DNA from: Caenorhabditis remanei
Lineage: Eukaryota > Nematoda > Chromadorea > Rhabditida > Rhabditidae
Length of the DNA: 64,000 nucleotides
Assembly (NCBI RefSeq): GCF_010183535.1
Contig: NC_071328.1
Location: forward strand, 4,216,001 to 4,280,000
Direction of reading: 5' to 3'
Shown here: piece after piece, positions 48,976 through 61,678 of the stretch
Layout: each line of letters starts with the position of its first letter
Numbering within the stretch: position 1 is the stretch's first letter
Position numbers and translations under genes: made by a program
Notes under the pieces: generated by a model
Databases searched by the model: none
Seen by the model: the letters and a program-made list of their open reading frames with translations, nothing else
What the model was told of the DNA's origin: nothing

Positions 48976-50650
48976 TTGTAAGATTTACTTGCTGCCAATA
49001 GAACTTTTAAGAGTAATTGGCTGATTCAGTTCCCTGTATATGATAATGCTCCAAAACTTTTTAAATAGTAAGTCTAGAGCATCAACGGGAGCACTTTGAT
49101 GGGCTCTTCTAGGGAAGAGGTCCACCGCCAACAACGTAAAAACTCCAGTTGACACTTGTCTTCTACCGTAACTCTCTCCTTCTGAATTCCCTTGTTTACC
49201 CGAGTATTCCACCACCCGAATTGTCAGAGAAAATAAAAAAGAAGGTTGAGTTTGAAACGAATGCATCATCTTTTTCAATTCCTTCTCCGTCCGTTTTTTG
49301 GTTTCCATCGACGATTGTCTTCTGTCTGTGGCCCAACACCACAAATATATAGTTGTTTGAGAAATGGAACGAGAGTCGAAACGGGTTAGAAACAAAAAGA
49401 GAAAAGGGGCAGGAGGGCGGAAAGAAAAGCAAATTCAGCAGATTTGAGCCTCATATGATAAATTACATCTAGAGTCGCATATTTGTGGTGTGTTGGTGGT
49501 ATAGGGGGGTCCTCTCTCTTTCTTCCCGGCAGAAATTTTAACTTCTTTTTCGGACACATTCTCTCTTCCTCTCTCTCTCTCTCTTTTCCAAAAGATTCGT
49601 CTTGTCGGCCCCCGGTGGACCCTCTGACACCGAAGCCCCCCCTTCGGAGCCACCCCATTCTTTATCACTTTTATATTTTTTCTATGGTTTAGTTAGGGGA
49701 TTCCTATTTCTTCTTTTCTTCTCCTAGTTGGAATTGACTCCAATTGGTTTTGAGTTGGGATTACTGTAGACTGGGAGTGGGTAACACTAATTAGCGTGTA
49801 ACTCTCTTGGTTTTTGTGATAGAAAAGAGCTGAGTATAGATTCAGAATCCTCTGGAACTCAGCTTTCAGATCATATAAAATTTGTCACGAGATTTTTTGT
49901 TTAGGCCAACTTGCTGGGCCTGGAACGGTTAGGGTTACTCTTGAGGTTTGTCGCCTAGGCGGAAGGATGGCTTGAATTCACATTAAACTTTAAGGTTTTC
50001 AAAATTAGAAAATATATACTCTGTCAAAATTGGAATGGTCGGATTACCATGGCTAGTACCTGCCATTTAAGGAATTTTTCAATAAAATTTGGCCAATTTT
50101 CAAGTGTGTAACAAACTACCAACCCACTCCTGAATTTCAAATATTTATGATTCATGTAGAACACATCTAGATCTTTATTTTCGCAGTTGATCACTTTTTG
50201 CTAGAATGTCTCCCTAGAAAGTTATGCACTGTTGGAATAGCCGGGGACCAGTGGCTCGCGGCTTCAGGTCGTTGTGCCAGGCCTAACTCTTCAGGGTTAT
50301 AACGTACAAAAAAGATGTCAGCTACAAAAATGTAGGTCTAGAGTTGATCTATATTTTGAATGTAATTTGGTAGTGATTGGATGAGATTTGACAGTGTTGG
50401 GAACTGTCGAAGATAGAAGTTTATCACGAATATTTCAGTGGCTCCTTCTCTTGGTTTTGGAAAATGTAAATAATCAAAATAAACGTTTTTCCTTGAAAGC
50501 TCCTAAGAGTTTTAATTTTCAAAACGTTCAAAATTTTGAATATACGTGGTATTACTGTAGACGTTGAGGAATGAGCATTCAGAAAATTTTAGCCATCAAA
50601 CCATCAATGTCGATCTTGATTCTAAAAAAAACACAGAGAAATTTATAAAC

Positions 50651-50790
50651 TCGGCACTGTTCTTACAACTGCGCTCCACCGAAATTCCTCCGAAAAATGT
50701 CTCTTTTTTTCTTTGAGTCTCTCAATTTCGCACACATTTTTTTTTGGTTTTGGTAGAGCGCGATTGTAAGAAGCGTGCCGTGCTAATATA
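50651..50790. mobile_element. GCGCTCTACCG-family element, complete
   Basis: The ends CGGCACTGTTCTTACAACTG and TTGTAAGAAGCGTGCCGTGC are inverted repeats. The centre carries GAGTCTCTCAATTTCGCACA. Confidence 0.8.
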
Positions 50791-52289
50791 CAATTACAAG
50801 ACGGGTTTGCAATCTCTACCAAAATCCTTTGTCTCTCCTTTCTCTGCGTCTCTCGATTTCCCACACAGTCTCCCTCTGTTTCGGTAGAGCGCGGTTGTAA
50901 AAACGGAGCCGTGCTTAAAACGTTATCTGTAATAATAGGTTAATAGAGTCTCCAGGTTGGTAACGTGGCTCTAGATGATCGTAAATATTCAAATTTTACT
51001 TCAAACTGACAAAAATCTGAAACTTGTCCATTTTTCATTCCATCTCTGGAAAACTCTCCTCCCCAAAATCGTGTTCTTCCTTCCCATCGCCTTCCCATCT
51101 TCCACCATTCAAATATTTTTTCAATTCATCATTCCGAATCCTTTCCCAACTCCCAACTCGCCCCCTCTTTTCCCTTCCCCCTTTTGTGGTGCGAGTATTT
51201 ATAAATGTAGGTCGAAATTAAAATGTTTATAAATGAATCTTTCTTAGAGTTGGACCCGACAAGAGTCTCAACAATGCCTTCGGGATTATTTTGATGATGT
51301 TGGCAACACAAAATATTTATTTTTATTTTCCAAAGAGAGAGAGAGAATAGGAAAAGAAATGGAGAATTTAAATTACCAATAGACGGTTCAATACCTAAAA
51401 GAAGACTGAGAGAGGCGAGATAAGATCAAAATGCCCTTCCGAATGAAAGAAATAACTGGAGAAGAAAATGTTTCCATTTGATTTCTCTTAATTGCTTATC
51501 CGATTTCATTCTCTCTCGAAAATCTCTCGAATTTATATAATATCTGATCGCAAAAGAGTTGATGAAAAGGTGACAGGAAGGGAGAGGTGATCGACACTTT
51601 GAGATTTTCGAAATGAAAAATAAAACGGAGAGAAGAAGAGATGGGACAACTCATTTTGATTTATTACTTTCATTCCATTTTTCTACACCTTTTTTCCGTG
51701 TTTTTGATGGTGATTAATTACTGGGGAAGGGAAGGAGAGGAAAGTGCGGGAAATTGAGGTTTTCTGAAGAAGGGAATCCTGAAGTGGGAGGGGTTACTGT
51801 AGATTAAAATTAGATGAATCCGGATTTTTAAGAGTGAGATAACGATATAAGAATAGGCTGAAAAAAGAGTTTTGAATTTTGAAACTCTACCAAAAACGGT
51901 CATATCTGAGAAACCGGTAGTTGACAACTTTTTGATAGCCCTTTTGGTTTCAGAGATATCATATGTACAAGCTAGCCAAAATTTTGACCATTAGTGGCTA
52001 GTCATGATAAGCATGTAACACATATCTCTTCACGATTCACGAAATCGTAAATAAATAAATAAATAAATAAAAAATATCGCAATCTCAAAGTTGAGCGATT
52101 TCCTCGAAAAAAAAGAAAAAAAGTCTGTACCTCTGAAATTACTGATTGAAAGATTTTTTGTAACGAGCTTTATATAATTAACGACTAAAACTCGATTAAG
52201 CGTTTTTTTGCTTTACATACCCAAATTTTTATATTTTAAAGGTCACTGTATCAACAGAAAGTCTAGAGAGATTTGGTTTGGTGACTTTA

Positions 52290-52405
52290 AAACTTTGACT
52301 CCGTTTTTCTCGAATACCAGTCCCTCTAGACAAAAATGAAAATAATATATTTGGAATAAACGTGTTCTCAGCTTTCAAATGAGCTGAATAACCTTCCCTA
52401 GTTAG
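52290..52405. mobile_element. Half copy of the CTAGGGAAGG palindromic element
   Basis: TTTTTCTCGAATACCAG, ATATATTTGGAAT, GTTCTCAGCTTTC and the terminal CCTTCCCTAG match the right half of the element at 28206-28538. The left half is missing. Confidence 0.7.
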
Positions 52406-54123
52406 TTACAGTTCCTGCCTAAATAAGATCAAATTTTGCCTCTATCAGTTGAAAATGCCCAACTTTGAGAGTGTATCATAGTAAAATAATTTCCCCCACA
52501 TAGTAAATTTTTATGGATCATACAGATCAAGAGTAGAGCTTCGTTTTTGTAATTGACAACTTTTCTGTAAGGGCACTTTATAGAGAGTTATAGTGATATT
52601 AAGACGACAGCTCAAAAATCGCATTATTCTGCACTGAAATTGGTCGATTCGTTTGTCGACAGCTTGCTAGGGAGTGTCCGTACAAAAAAGTTGTCAACTA
52701 CAAAAATGAAGTTCTATTCTTTGCCTATTTGATTCCGTAAAAAGTTATTTTGAGGGGCAATCAGTAATACCGAAACGCACTCTCAAAGTTTGGCATTTCC
52801 AGCAAAATATGATATATTTTTGGCCATAACTGTAGAATATCTGATTTTTCTGTTTTAGATCCTATTTATGACTCAACTCCGGCTTCTTTTTGACTGAGAT
52901 GATCTTTCCATTCGAACACATTGAAATCTGATCCCCTGTCTCTCAATCTCCACCTCCTCGTTTGATACATTTTGCTAAATCTCTTCTATTCGAAGAAGGC
53001 AATATGGTAGTTGAGAGGAGTGAACAAGAAGTAATTGTTGATTTGTGCGCAACCTCGAGATCGTCTTACCATCCCCTAACTTTGTATTTGCTCTCAGTTA
53101 TAATCAACAGCCGAGAAGAACATCGTCAATAAATAGTGCACCAGGGGAGAGAGGGGGGAAATATGTAGTAGGAGGGTTTACAAGAGACCAGATTTATATT
53201 GATGAGACCCCCTTCTTGGCTTCCATTTATTTGATTTCATCTTCTTTTACCCCCTTTTTAACAATAATCGTTAAAACTTACTATCACAATTGGTCTCTCT
53301 TTTATTGGTCATTCCTCGTTTTGTGATGGTAATTACTGTTAATTACCAAATTAGATAATTCCCTTTGATTCGTACCGACTGCTGGAAAAACTGAAAATCA
53401 GAACAAATTGAAATTTTAGAGACTGGTTTTTAGAATGATTCTGCAAATTATCTAAGGGTTTATTGGGGTGATGATTCATTGGGAGAGACGGAACGAGTGG
53501 TTTGAAAAAAATTGGGGTGGAAACGGTATTTGTATTAGAAAAGGAATTTGAGTTTAATAAAAAAATTCAACATATAAGTAGTTTTTTTGTAAAAACATTT
53601 CAGTTCCATCTCAAGAATCTCGGTTTTAGCCCCAATTAAACAAATTTATGTTTTTCAAACTAAACAAACCTAAATCTCCATTTTCACAGTTGAAAACTTT
53701 TTTGTACGGTCCCTTATTAAAAACTTAGGGAGGTATATGTACTGCCGCACGGTTTTTACAATAAGAGGGACTCCACAGAAAAGTTGTTAACTGCAAAAAT
53801 GTAGATCAGGATTGATGCTTCAACTAGATAAATTTTTTGTGAAAATTGAGCACTGTTGAGCTATGTTGCATGCTCTTAAAATTAGCATTGTTTTTGTTGG
53901 TAGCGATTCGGCGTCTGCGGTTTTTCAAATCATAATCTCAAAATCTCAAAAAAGAGTTAAATTTCGATAAATACTGCAAAATGAAGCTCTCAAAATGTTC
54001 TATAAGATGAATACAGTAAAAAATGTTAAAAGTTAGATTTTGGAAGAATAATAAGCTGTGAAGTGTCCGGGTTGGTGAATCCTTTCTGTAGTCTGACAGC
54101 TTGACTAGTTGAAATTTTACTTA

Positions 54124-54445
54124 TTAGCGCAGCACTGTTCTTACAACTGCGCTCCACCGAAATTTCCTTGAAAAGCGTCTCTTCTTCTCTGAGTCTCTCA
54201 ATTTCGCACACAATTTTCTTCGGCTTCGGTAGAGCGCGGTTTTAAGAAGAGTGCAGTGCTAATAGAGCGAAATATTTCATATAATGCAAGTATGGCCCTA
54301 CCGGATTCTTCTCAAAGCCTTCACAACCGCGCTCCACCGAAGTTTCGGTAGAGCACAATTGCACTTTGTGAAGTGGCCGAACTTTTGCATTTTCTCCGTC
54401 ACAAAGAATCCGATTTTTGTAGTTTCCAGTCCGTCAGAATTCGTT
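54124..54445. mobile_element. Composite repeat: GCGCTCTACCG element plus flank, copy 1
   Basis: An inverted-repeat element (54124-54264) is followed by about 180 bases ending CAGTCCGTCAGAATTCGTTT. The same two-part arrangement, in the same order and orientation, recurs at 63595-63863 in the cfi-1 intron. Confidence 0.75.
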
Positions 54446-55809
54446 TCCTCCATCTAAATTTTCAATATTTTCTATAAGTTAACTCAAATTCTTCAACAAT
54501 GTTCCCCCTCTATCCTCCATACCTCATTCCCAAATTTGTCATCACCTCCGTACTCATTCCTCTCGAAAAACCAATTGATGACCGTTATCATAACTTTTTC
54601 CTCCATTTAATTCGTTGAACCTCTTCTCTCCTTCTTTCTTTTCCAATTCCCCCTAATAATAAAACAATTAATGCGCCCCTGTCTCTCTCCTTACAAAACG
54701 GGTCAAAATGATGATTTCATCATTGAGAGAAGGGGATTCTGTCACTCTTTGTAGTTAGTTGGAAAAAGAACAATTATAGACATGACAACGGAGAGAAAAG
54801 ACACAACACAACACAGAATTTAATAAGTTTTCTTTACTTTTTAAATGGTTATAGGTAATCCATTACATGACTATGTATATACCAGTTCTTTCTTCTTTTT
54901 CTTTTGAAGTTTTTCCGTGTCGAACACCGATTAATATGTCAGTACAGTAGTCTTCTTCCTTCCCTCCTTCTCCCCTCTAATTTCTTCTTTTTTTCCCGCA
55001 AAATCTTCCATTATTTTGTCAAGTGGTGTAATAAGAAGAGGGGTATTTATGATGAGCTTTCTGAATTCTTTGCAGAGGTTATGAAGATTGAAAAAGAGTG
55101 TTTGGCAGAGAAATATTGATGAGTGATGGGTGATTAGAGAGGAAGAAATGAGGAGAAGAGATGATGACAGAGCCATTTTGATTTATATATGACACGGAGA
55201 GGTGTTAATTGTAAGTTGAAGAGGGACTGGAACCGTGTCTCGATTAGTCACTCGTTTTATGATTTTGAGAGGAACATGACATAGATTCTTGAATTTTTAG
55301 TATCAATGATTAAAAATGGAAGAGAGGAGGTTTGATTGAGGTCATTTCGTCTCAGGGTCTTCAATGGCTAGCGGATTTTCGATTTCTCTGTGTGTCTGTT
55401 TGTCCGGAGTTCCTAGCTTGGATAGTTTTGAATATCTAGTTATGTACAATTTATAACTGTGTAGTTTGGTAGGATTACTGTAGAATTACCATAAGACTTA
55501 CACTCATAAGACACTGAATTACACTGTGATCTCAAAATGTGCACCTATAGTATGTACCTGTGGTAGAATCATATTTTCCTAAATTTCTTGAATTTCGGAA
55601 CTTGGATTCTATGGCTTGGTTTCTAGCATAATTATTACCCAAAAACGCAGCTAATCAACAGCGATAATTACATTGATCCCAAATTTCTAAAAAATGCAAA
55701 ATTTTAAAAATAAAATTTAGAAAATTTCGGTGAGGTTTAAAGATTTTCCACTACTTCCCAGAAAGTCAAAACATTCCCAAATCTAAATTTTGATGTTACT
55801 CAAACCTAG

Positions 55810-56053
55810 ATCTTCATTTTTGTAGTTGACAACTTTTTGATATCTCTAAAGATTGGAGATGGAGAGACGCAGAGAAACGAGAGCGCCTCACTGTCTGCGC
55901 AATCTCTCTCTCCGTTCCTAACTTCAAGGCATTATAACTCATTCGGGACAGTTTTTACAAAAAAGTTGTCAACTACAAAAATAGAGATCTGAACATTTAC
56001 AACAATTTGGTAGTTAAAATTTAGAATTCGAACAAAAATGAGATAAGTTACAA
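55810..56053 (+). repeat. 240-bp repeat, forward copy
   Basis: Contains TTTTTGTAGTTGACAACTTT, GCAGAGAAACGAGAGC, ATTATAACTCATTCGGGACA and AACAATTTGGTAG. The complement at 62338-62580 matches at roughly 88 percent by eye. Confidence 0.8.
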
Positions 56054-56140
56054 GGGCTTAAAGTTGGCGCGGACCTAATGTTTTGAGATGTTTCAAGAAA
56101 TTTCAGATATAGAAAAATTAGTGATTCCTTGCGTTTTAGG
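56049..56140 (+). repeat. Repeat shared in inverted orientation with 48320-48405
   Basis: GGGCTTAAAGTTGGCGCGGA and TTCAAGAAATTTCAGATATA are the complement of the block at 48320-48405. It directly adjoins the 240-bp repeat. Confidence 0.7.
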
Positions 56141-56994
56141 TTTTATACAATTACAAGACGGTTTTACAAGTTTCTGCTTTCTCTGCGTCTCTCGATTTCC
56201 CACACTCCCTCAGTTTCGGTAGAGCGGAGTTGCAAGAGCCATACCGTGGTAATCCCATCTCCACGTCAATTTCAATTTCAATATCCCCACTTTTTTCTCT
56301 TCTAATTTCCTATTTCCCCCCGTGTTGCCTTTTGCTCATTGGCGGGGAACCTAATTGGAGTCTCTCTCTTTTTGGATGCTCATCTTCTTCTTCTGAATTG
56401 AACAATACGGAATACGGAGGAGGGGGGCAGCTGACTTATGCTCTATAACAACATACTAATTACCCGTGTCCCCTCTTCTTCTTTTCAATTGTATTCATTT
56501 TCTCGTAGAGAGAGGAAACAATATTTTGTTTTATTGATTAATTTATGAAGTGGTGCTCTGGTGCTCCCCCGAAGAGAGGAGTCACCCACTCAATTATCTT
56601 TTGGAAAGAAGGAATCCGATTGAGAGGAGGGAGTACGGTAGGTTTAGAATGATGAGTGTATTCTGAAGAATCATGGGAAGAAGATGGAAAGAGAGAAAGT
56701 TGAGAAGAGGAGACTTGCACTTATGACTTTCAAATTGTTCTTTCGCATTTTTAATGAGATTTTTGAGAAAATGAGAGAGAGAATAGATTTGTAGTTGGGA
56801 AAGAACACGTGGTAGGGGGTTTGGTATCATGAGAAGAGACGAAACGTGGCATGATAAGGGAGTACGATAGATTGCGAACGCGCTCCATTGAATTTGCAGC
56901 TAGACTTCTATTCCAGAAACTTTGGATACTTGCGGGAAATCTAAATATTAAAACATTGAAATTTCGAGAAAAAATTGCACTGGAGCGCAATTAC

Positions 56995-57084
56995 ATATTG
57001 GCTCGGCACAGTACTTACAACCGCGCTCTACCGAAATTCTGTGGTTTCGGTAGAGCGCGGTTGTAAAAAGCGTACCGTGCTAAT
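56995..57084. mobile_element. Compact GCGCTCTACCG-family hairpin
   Basis: The arms ACAACCGCGCTCTACCGAAA and TTTCGGTAGAGCGCGGTTGT are perfectly complementary around a short centre. The outer ends GGCACAGTACTTAC and AAGCGTACCGTGC are diverged. Confidence 0.85.
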
Positions 57085-58971
57085 AGCCTCTCGGTTCAAA
57101 ATATTTTATGCGAATCTGAAAAAAATCTTAAAATTTTAGAGTTTTGGAAATCTGGTGAGCCTCACAATAGAGCTCATTTTCATATTTCCTTAGAGTTTTA
57201 GACAAAAAAACGTAGAAAAAGTTCTGAGAGTCTGCAAATTGGCGCCAAATTCAATATTCAAATTTTTTCGAATTTTTTCCTCGAAAAAGTCAAATTCTCG
57301 ATCATTCTATCATTCATTTTAGAAGAAATTCTGAAAAATCATCAAAAATGTTCACATTTTCGATGAAAAATTGTAAAAATTGCAGAAAAAGTTTTTAAAA
57401 CAAATGGTTTGTTTTTTGAAGCCGGGCCTTGACAGGTATAAAATCATTTAACTCTACAGTAACCCAGTGTAGATTTACGGGTTAAATCGACATCTCTAAA
57501 CATCTCTAAATCAAATCTACCGTAACCCCCTAATAATTCATTCCCTAATTCACATTCAACAGTTGTAAACCAGCGTCTCCTCTCCTCCTCCTCCTATTAA
57601 CTCCGTGTCGCCAATTATGTCCATCAGCACCTGTCGATCCTCCATCAAACAAAAACAACAACATGGTCTCCAGTCTCTTTCTCTTTTTCTTCTTCGGATT
57701 TCCTATTCTTTTCACCACAAAATTCTTGCCACTGGACCTCTCTCTCTCACTTCGATCTTTCTTTGACACCACTCTCATTTTTCTTCTTTTCTTGGCTCCT
57801 GTCACGACCACACACACTTCAGAGGTGTTACCTTGCACTTTCTGGTTACCAAAAAATAACGGGAACCAAAAAATAGCAAAACCGAACTGGGATAAGTTGC
57901 GTGGGAGGCAAGAGAGTAGACCAGCCGCGGCCACCGGGACGATTTCTGATAAAGGCAGAAAGACGTAGACAAATTTGGGAATTCCGAGATGAGATGAGCT
58001 TTGAGAAGATCCTTCCAGTAGGATCCGCGAAGATTCTGATTCATTAAAAAGTCTTCAGTCATCTCTCAATCGAATGTCAATCAATCTTGTTCCCATCTAT
58101 ACAGAATCCGATCGTTTATATATATTTATCGAAGCGAGTCATCTTTTTTCTCAATGCTCTCCCATCACATCATGTCCTTGCTCCGGTGGGATGCTCTCAG
58201 TCAGTCTCAACTGAATCGAAAAAAGATAAGTGATAAATGATATAAAGAGAGAAAAGAGGGTGAGCCAGAGAGTGTTCGGACACATATCTCGTGTCAGGTC
58301 GGATCTCTTGACGGTGGCGGGCCGAAGGAAGACGATGAACGAGCTCTGAGAGAAGAAAAAAATGGAATGAATGAAAATGAGAAAAGGGGAGTGAAATGAG
58401 AAGATAAAGGAGAGGCAGAGGGTAATGATAGCCCAACCGAAGTGGATTCTTTTGCGGAAACACATTCAATCTCTCATTTTTTGATGTGGAGGTGTGAGGG
58501 GGTACGGTAGCCTAGATTGGTTTTATTCTATGCTGAGTAAACTTTTGTTATATGAGGTTCAAAGTTTTTAGTGTTGACTCGAGAATGAATCATGACCTCT
58601 GTAGTTTGTAGAGCACATCCAATTGTCCAGTTTGAAATCGCCTAACTTTGCTATTATGTAGCAATGTTTGCATTTATCCCATTACTTTCAAATTTATATA
58701 GTTTTATAGAAAAAACCTAGCGCTTCATTTTGGTAGTTGACAACTTTTTGATAGCTATTCTAGTTTTTGAGATATGCGCTTTTAAAGATACCCAAGAAGA
58801 GAGAGAGAGAGGGAGAGGGTGCAGAGAAGCGAGACAGTCTGACTTCTCTGCGCGTATTCTCATCCCTTTTTATGTTATGCCGTGTTGTAGCTCAAGTGTA
58901 GGGCTACATTTTGTTAGTTGACCCTTTTTTGATAGCTCTTCTAGGTTTCGAGATATGAGCCTTTAAAAACA

Positions 58972-59046
58972 AAACCTTAAAAAAAAAACAACTTTTTTTC
59001 AATTTTTGAAAAAAAAACAACTTTTTTTCAATTTTTGAAAAAAAAA
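58972..59046 (+). repeat. Tandem A/T-rich repeat, ~30-bp unit
   Basis: ACAACTTTTTTTCAATTTTT followed by G and an A-run occurs twice in a row. Confidence 0.8.
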
Positions 59047-59284
59047 CTGAACAGATTTTTTGAAGTGCGCTCTAATGTAAACGTTTTTCATATAGAAAAA
59101 GAAGAGATATTAAAAAGTTGTCAACTACAAAAACGAAGTTCTAGGTTTGTTTGACTATAAAAATTAAAATTCGGAGTTAATTGACCTTCATGACATCTTC
59201 TAGAGAATGTGAAGAAATCTTGGAAAATTTTGCGAAAAATTTTCAAAATGTTAAGGATTCACTTTGAATTTTATCAAAACTATC

Positions 59285-59412
59285 GCGCGATTATTACGCT
59301 CTACCGAAACCTAAGAAAATTGTGTACGAAATTGAGAGAATCAGAGAAAAATACACATTTTTAAGGGCATTTCGGTGGAGCGCAGTTGTAAGAACTGTGC
59401 TGAACTGATAAT
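59285..59412. mobile_element. GCGCTCTACCG-family element
   Basis: TACGCTCTACCGAAACC near 59297 and GGTGGAGCGCAGTTGTAAGA near 59373 flank the family's internal GCGAAATTGAGAG-type sequence (here ACGAAATTGAGAG). Confidence 0.7.
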
Positions 59413-61678
59413 TATTTTTGTCCCTTCCTAATGGAGCGTGTTTACAACAAATCTGTTAGTGCAGTAGGGCGTGACCTCATAAGAAGGATGCCGATCTATT
59501 AGAGGTAGTTCAATTTCCCCAACGTCTTCATCGAAGCCCCGCCTCCTTCCAATTCTATCGTAATCGTCGTCGGCCGCCCGTCTTCTCCTTCAATTTCTCT
59601 GCGCCCTCCTCCCATTTTTAGAAGAGAAGCCCCCCTCCCCCTTCTCCACGCTCCAAAAAAGTAGGCGTGGCCTTAATATGCGGCTTGATTGGTCAGAGAG
59701 AGTCTTTCTACTCCTACTCTTCAACTTTTTGCATTTCATTTTAATTTCTTCGTCCTTATCTATCTTCCCCCACTTGTACTCTTCATTCTTCTTCTCTTTC
59801 ATTTCAATTTGAAATACTATTGTATTAGAAGAGTGATTGTTTGTCAAGTGTGTCGAGATACAATCCATTGACGACTGATTACCGTATTGCTTAACAAGAG
59901 AGAGAGAGCATCCAAGTGGGCGCAAAATATCATCCCTCCTGCCCCAAATGTTTGCGCCTCAATATTGCGCATCTTGTTCTCGCTGTGCTCTCAATTGACA
60001 ACCGAGAAAGACACTGTTTGAAACAAGAAGAAAAATTGACTGTGATGACACTCTCCACATCTCACACACTATTTCTGACACTGACAGTTTGTCTAATTGA
60101 TATAGCGCAAAGTTCAGAACGGATTACGGTAATCGATGTAATCTGGTCTTGTGCTCACTCACTTGTTTAACACAGAAATTGTTTCGTTTTTCAATTCTTC
60201 TTCCCGTTTTTTTTCTATTTGGATGTTGATAAAAACGCGAACACGAGTTTTCAATTGATGATATGATATGCAAATTTTGATTGAATATTTTTATTCGATT
60301 CATCACTTTTATTTGGCTTTTCCCCTTTTTCTATCTAGACAAACAAGGAGTCTTTTCAAAGATTCCACGTAGGCCACTTGTAACTGCACTTTCTATGCAA
60401 GCTCGCTCTATTGATATCGCTTTTTTCATGGTTACCGGTAGAGCGATGTTACCTTTTATGGCATTCGTTTCTACGTTTTTGAGAATGTGAGGTTTTGAGT
60501 TTTTCAATCCGTAGTTAGTTGTAATATAATTCTTGGGGGACGATTAAGTCACGGCTCATAATGATTTTGAATCAGGTTTACTCTTTGGCTTTCAGTAATT
60601 AAGTAATTAAATAATTACGAAATTAAGAATCAAATAAACAACCATAAGTAGGTCAAGTTTTAGTACTCGAGTTTCAGCTTTTAGTACATTTTTCAAACGG
60701 AACTTGAAAAAGAATTTGATTCTGAAAACAGTCTCATCGGAAAATTTGTGCAATCTCTCACTGGAATTGTCGATAATCTAGAAAACTCAAAAAGTCATTT
60801 TTCAGTTTCATGTTTGATTTTTGAAAAATTAGGCCCTATATCTCAAAACCGGAATTACCTAACTTTTAATTTTAAAACATATATTCTTGCATAAAGCCAT
60901 CGAATTCAAAAGTTTTCGAGCTACTAGATTCTAGATTCTCCAATTTCAGATAGAACTTATCATTCAGTTGCGCCAACTTTTCGATTCCTGCAATCTCGTT
61001 CTACCGAACTGTCATTTCTTCATTCGAACTATCATTTCTTCTTCTTTTTTTCTTCCCCAGATTTTCAAAATTCGGGGAAGAAAAAAGGTTTTTCGGATTC
61101 TTCGGCTCATCAAGTTTACATTGTTTAGAATTTGTCAGTTTTCAGTAGAGCGCATTCACCATTTCCGAGATTCAAATGTAGCCGATGTACTTTTTTTTCT
61201 CACCCTGAATTCCTCATCTTTCGTTATCTCTCTGCTCATTCCCCCCACGAAAATCGTGTCATTCTCGATTAGACCCCCATAAAATTGCACTTGGATCTTC
61301 TTCTCCTTCTCTTCTTCTGACAGAGAGAACTCTCCAGAATCTCCCCAGTTTTTTTCAATATGATGTAAATCTCTCACACAACAAAAAACGTCTCTAAACA
61401 GTTGTTCTCTATCTGAATTCCTTCCCCGCTTCTCCCCACTAATTGATGCGATATGAAACTATAATGGCCGCCCATTTTTTCATTTTTTCCCGCCCGAGAA
61501 GCGATGAAAAAAACGGGCGAAAAGAGTTCATTTGAGATCTCTTTCTCTCTCAAATAACACGAACAAAACATGTGTTACCCATTAGATTTCTGGTGTGGCC
61601 AGAGGGGAACTCTTTCTTTTTTGATGACCGTGATGACGATGAATGATAATTGAAACGAATTCTTTTGCAGGAAGGCAG

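Larger units (their letters stand above)
45695..61678. other. 16-kb gene-free, repeat-rich interval upstream of cfi-1
   Basis: I find no credible exon on either strand. The interval is dense in palindromic MITE-like repeats (separate entries), in TTTTTGTAGTTGACAACTTT blocks and in the short motif TACTGTAG. Non-repeat stretches, for instance 49400-49700, 54450-54760, 57540-57960 and 59500-59780, may hold control elements of the downstream ARID3-type gene, but I cannot identify binding sites with confidence. Confidence 0.6.

Noticed and set aside
52048..52075. AAAT simple repeat
   Set aside because: Ordinary microsatellite with no further structure.
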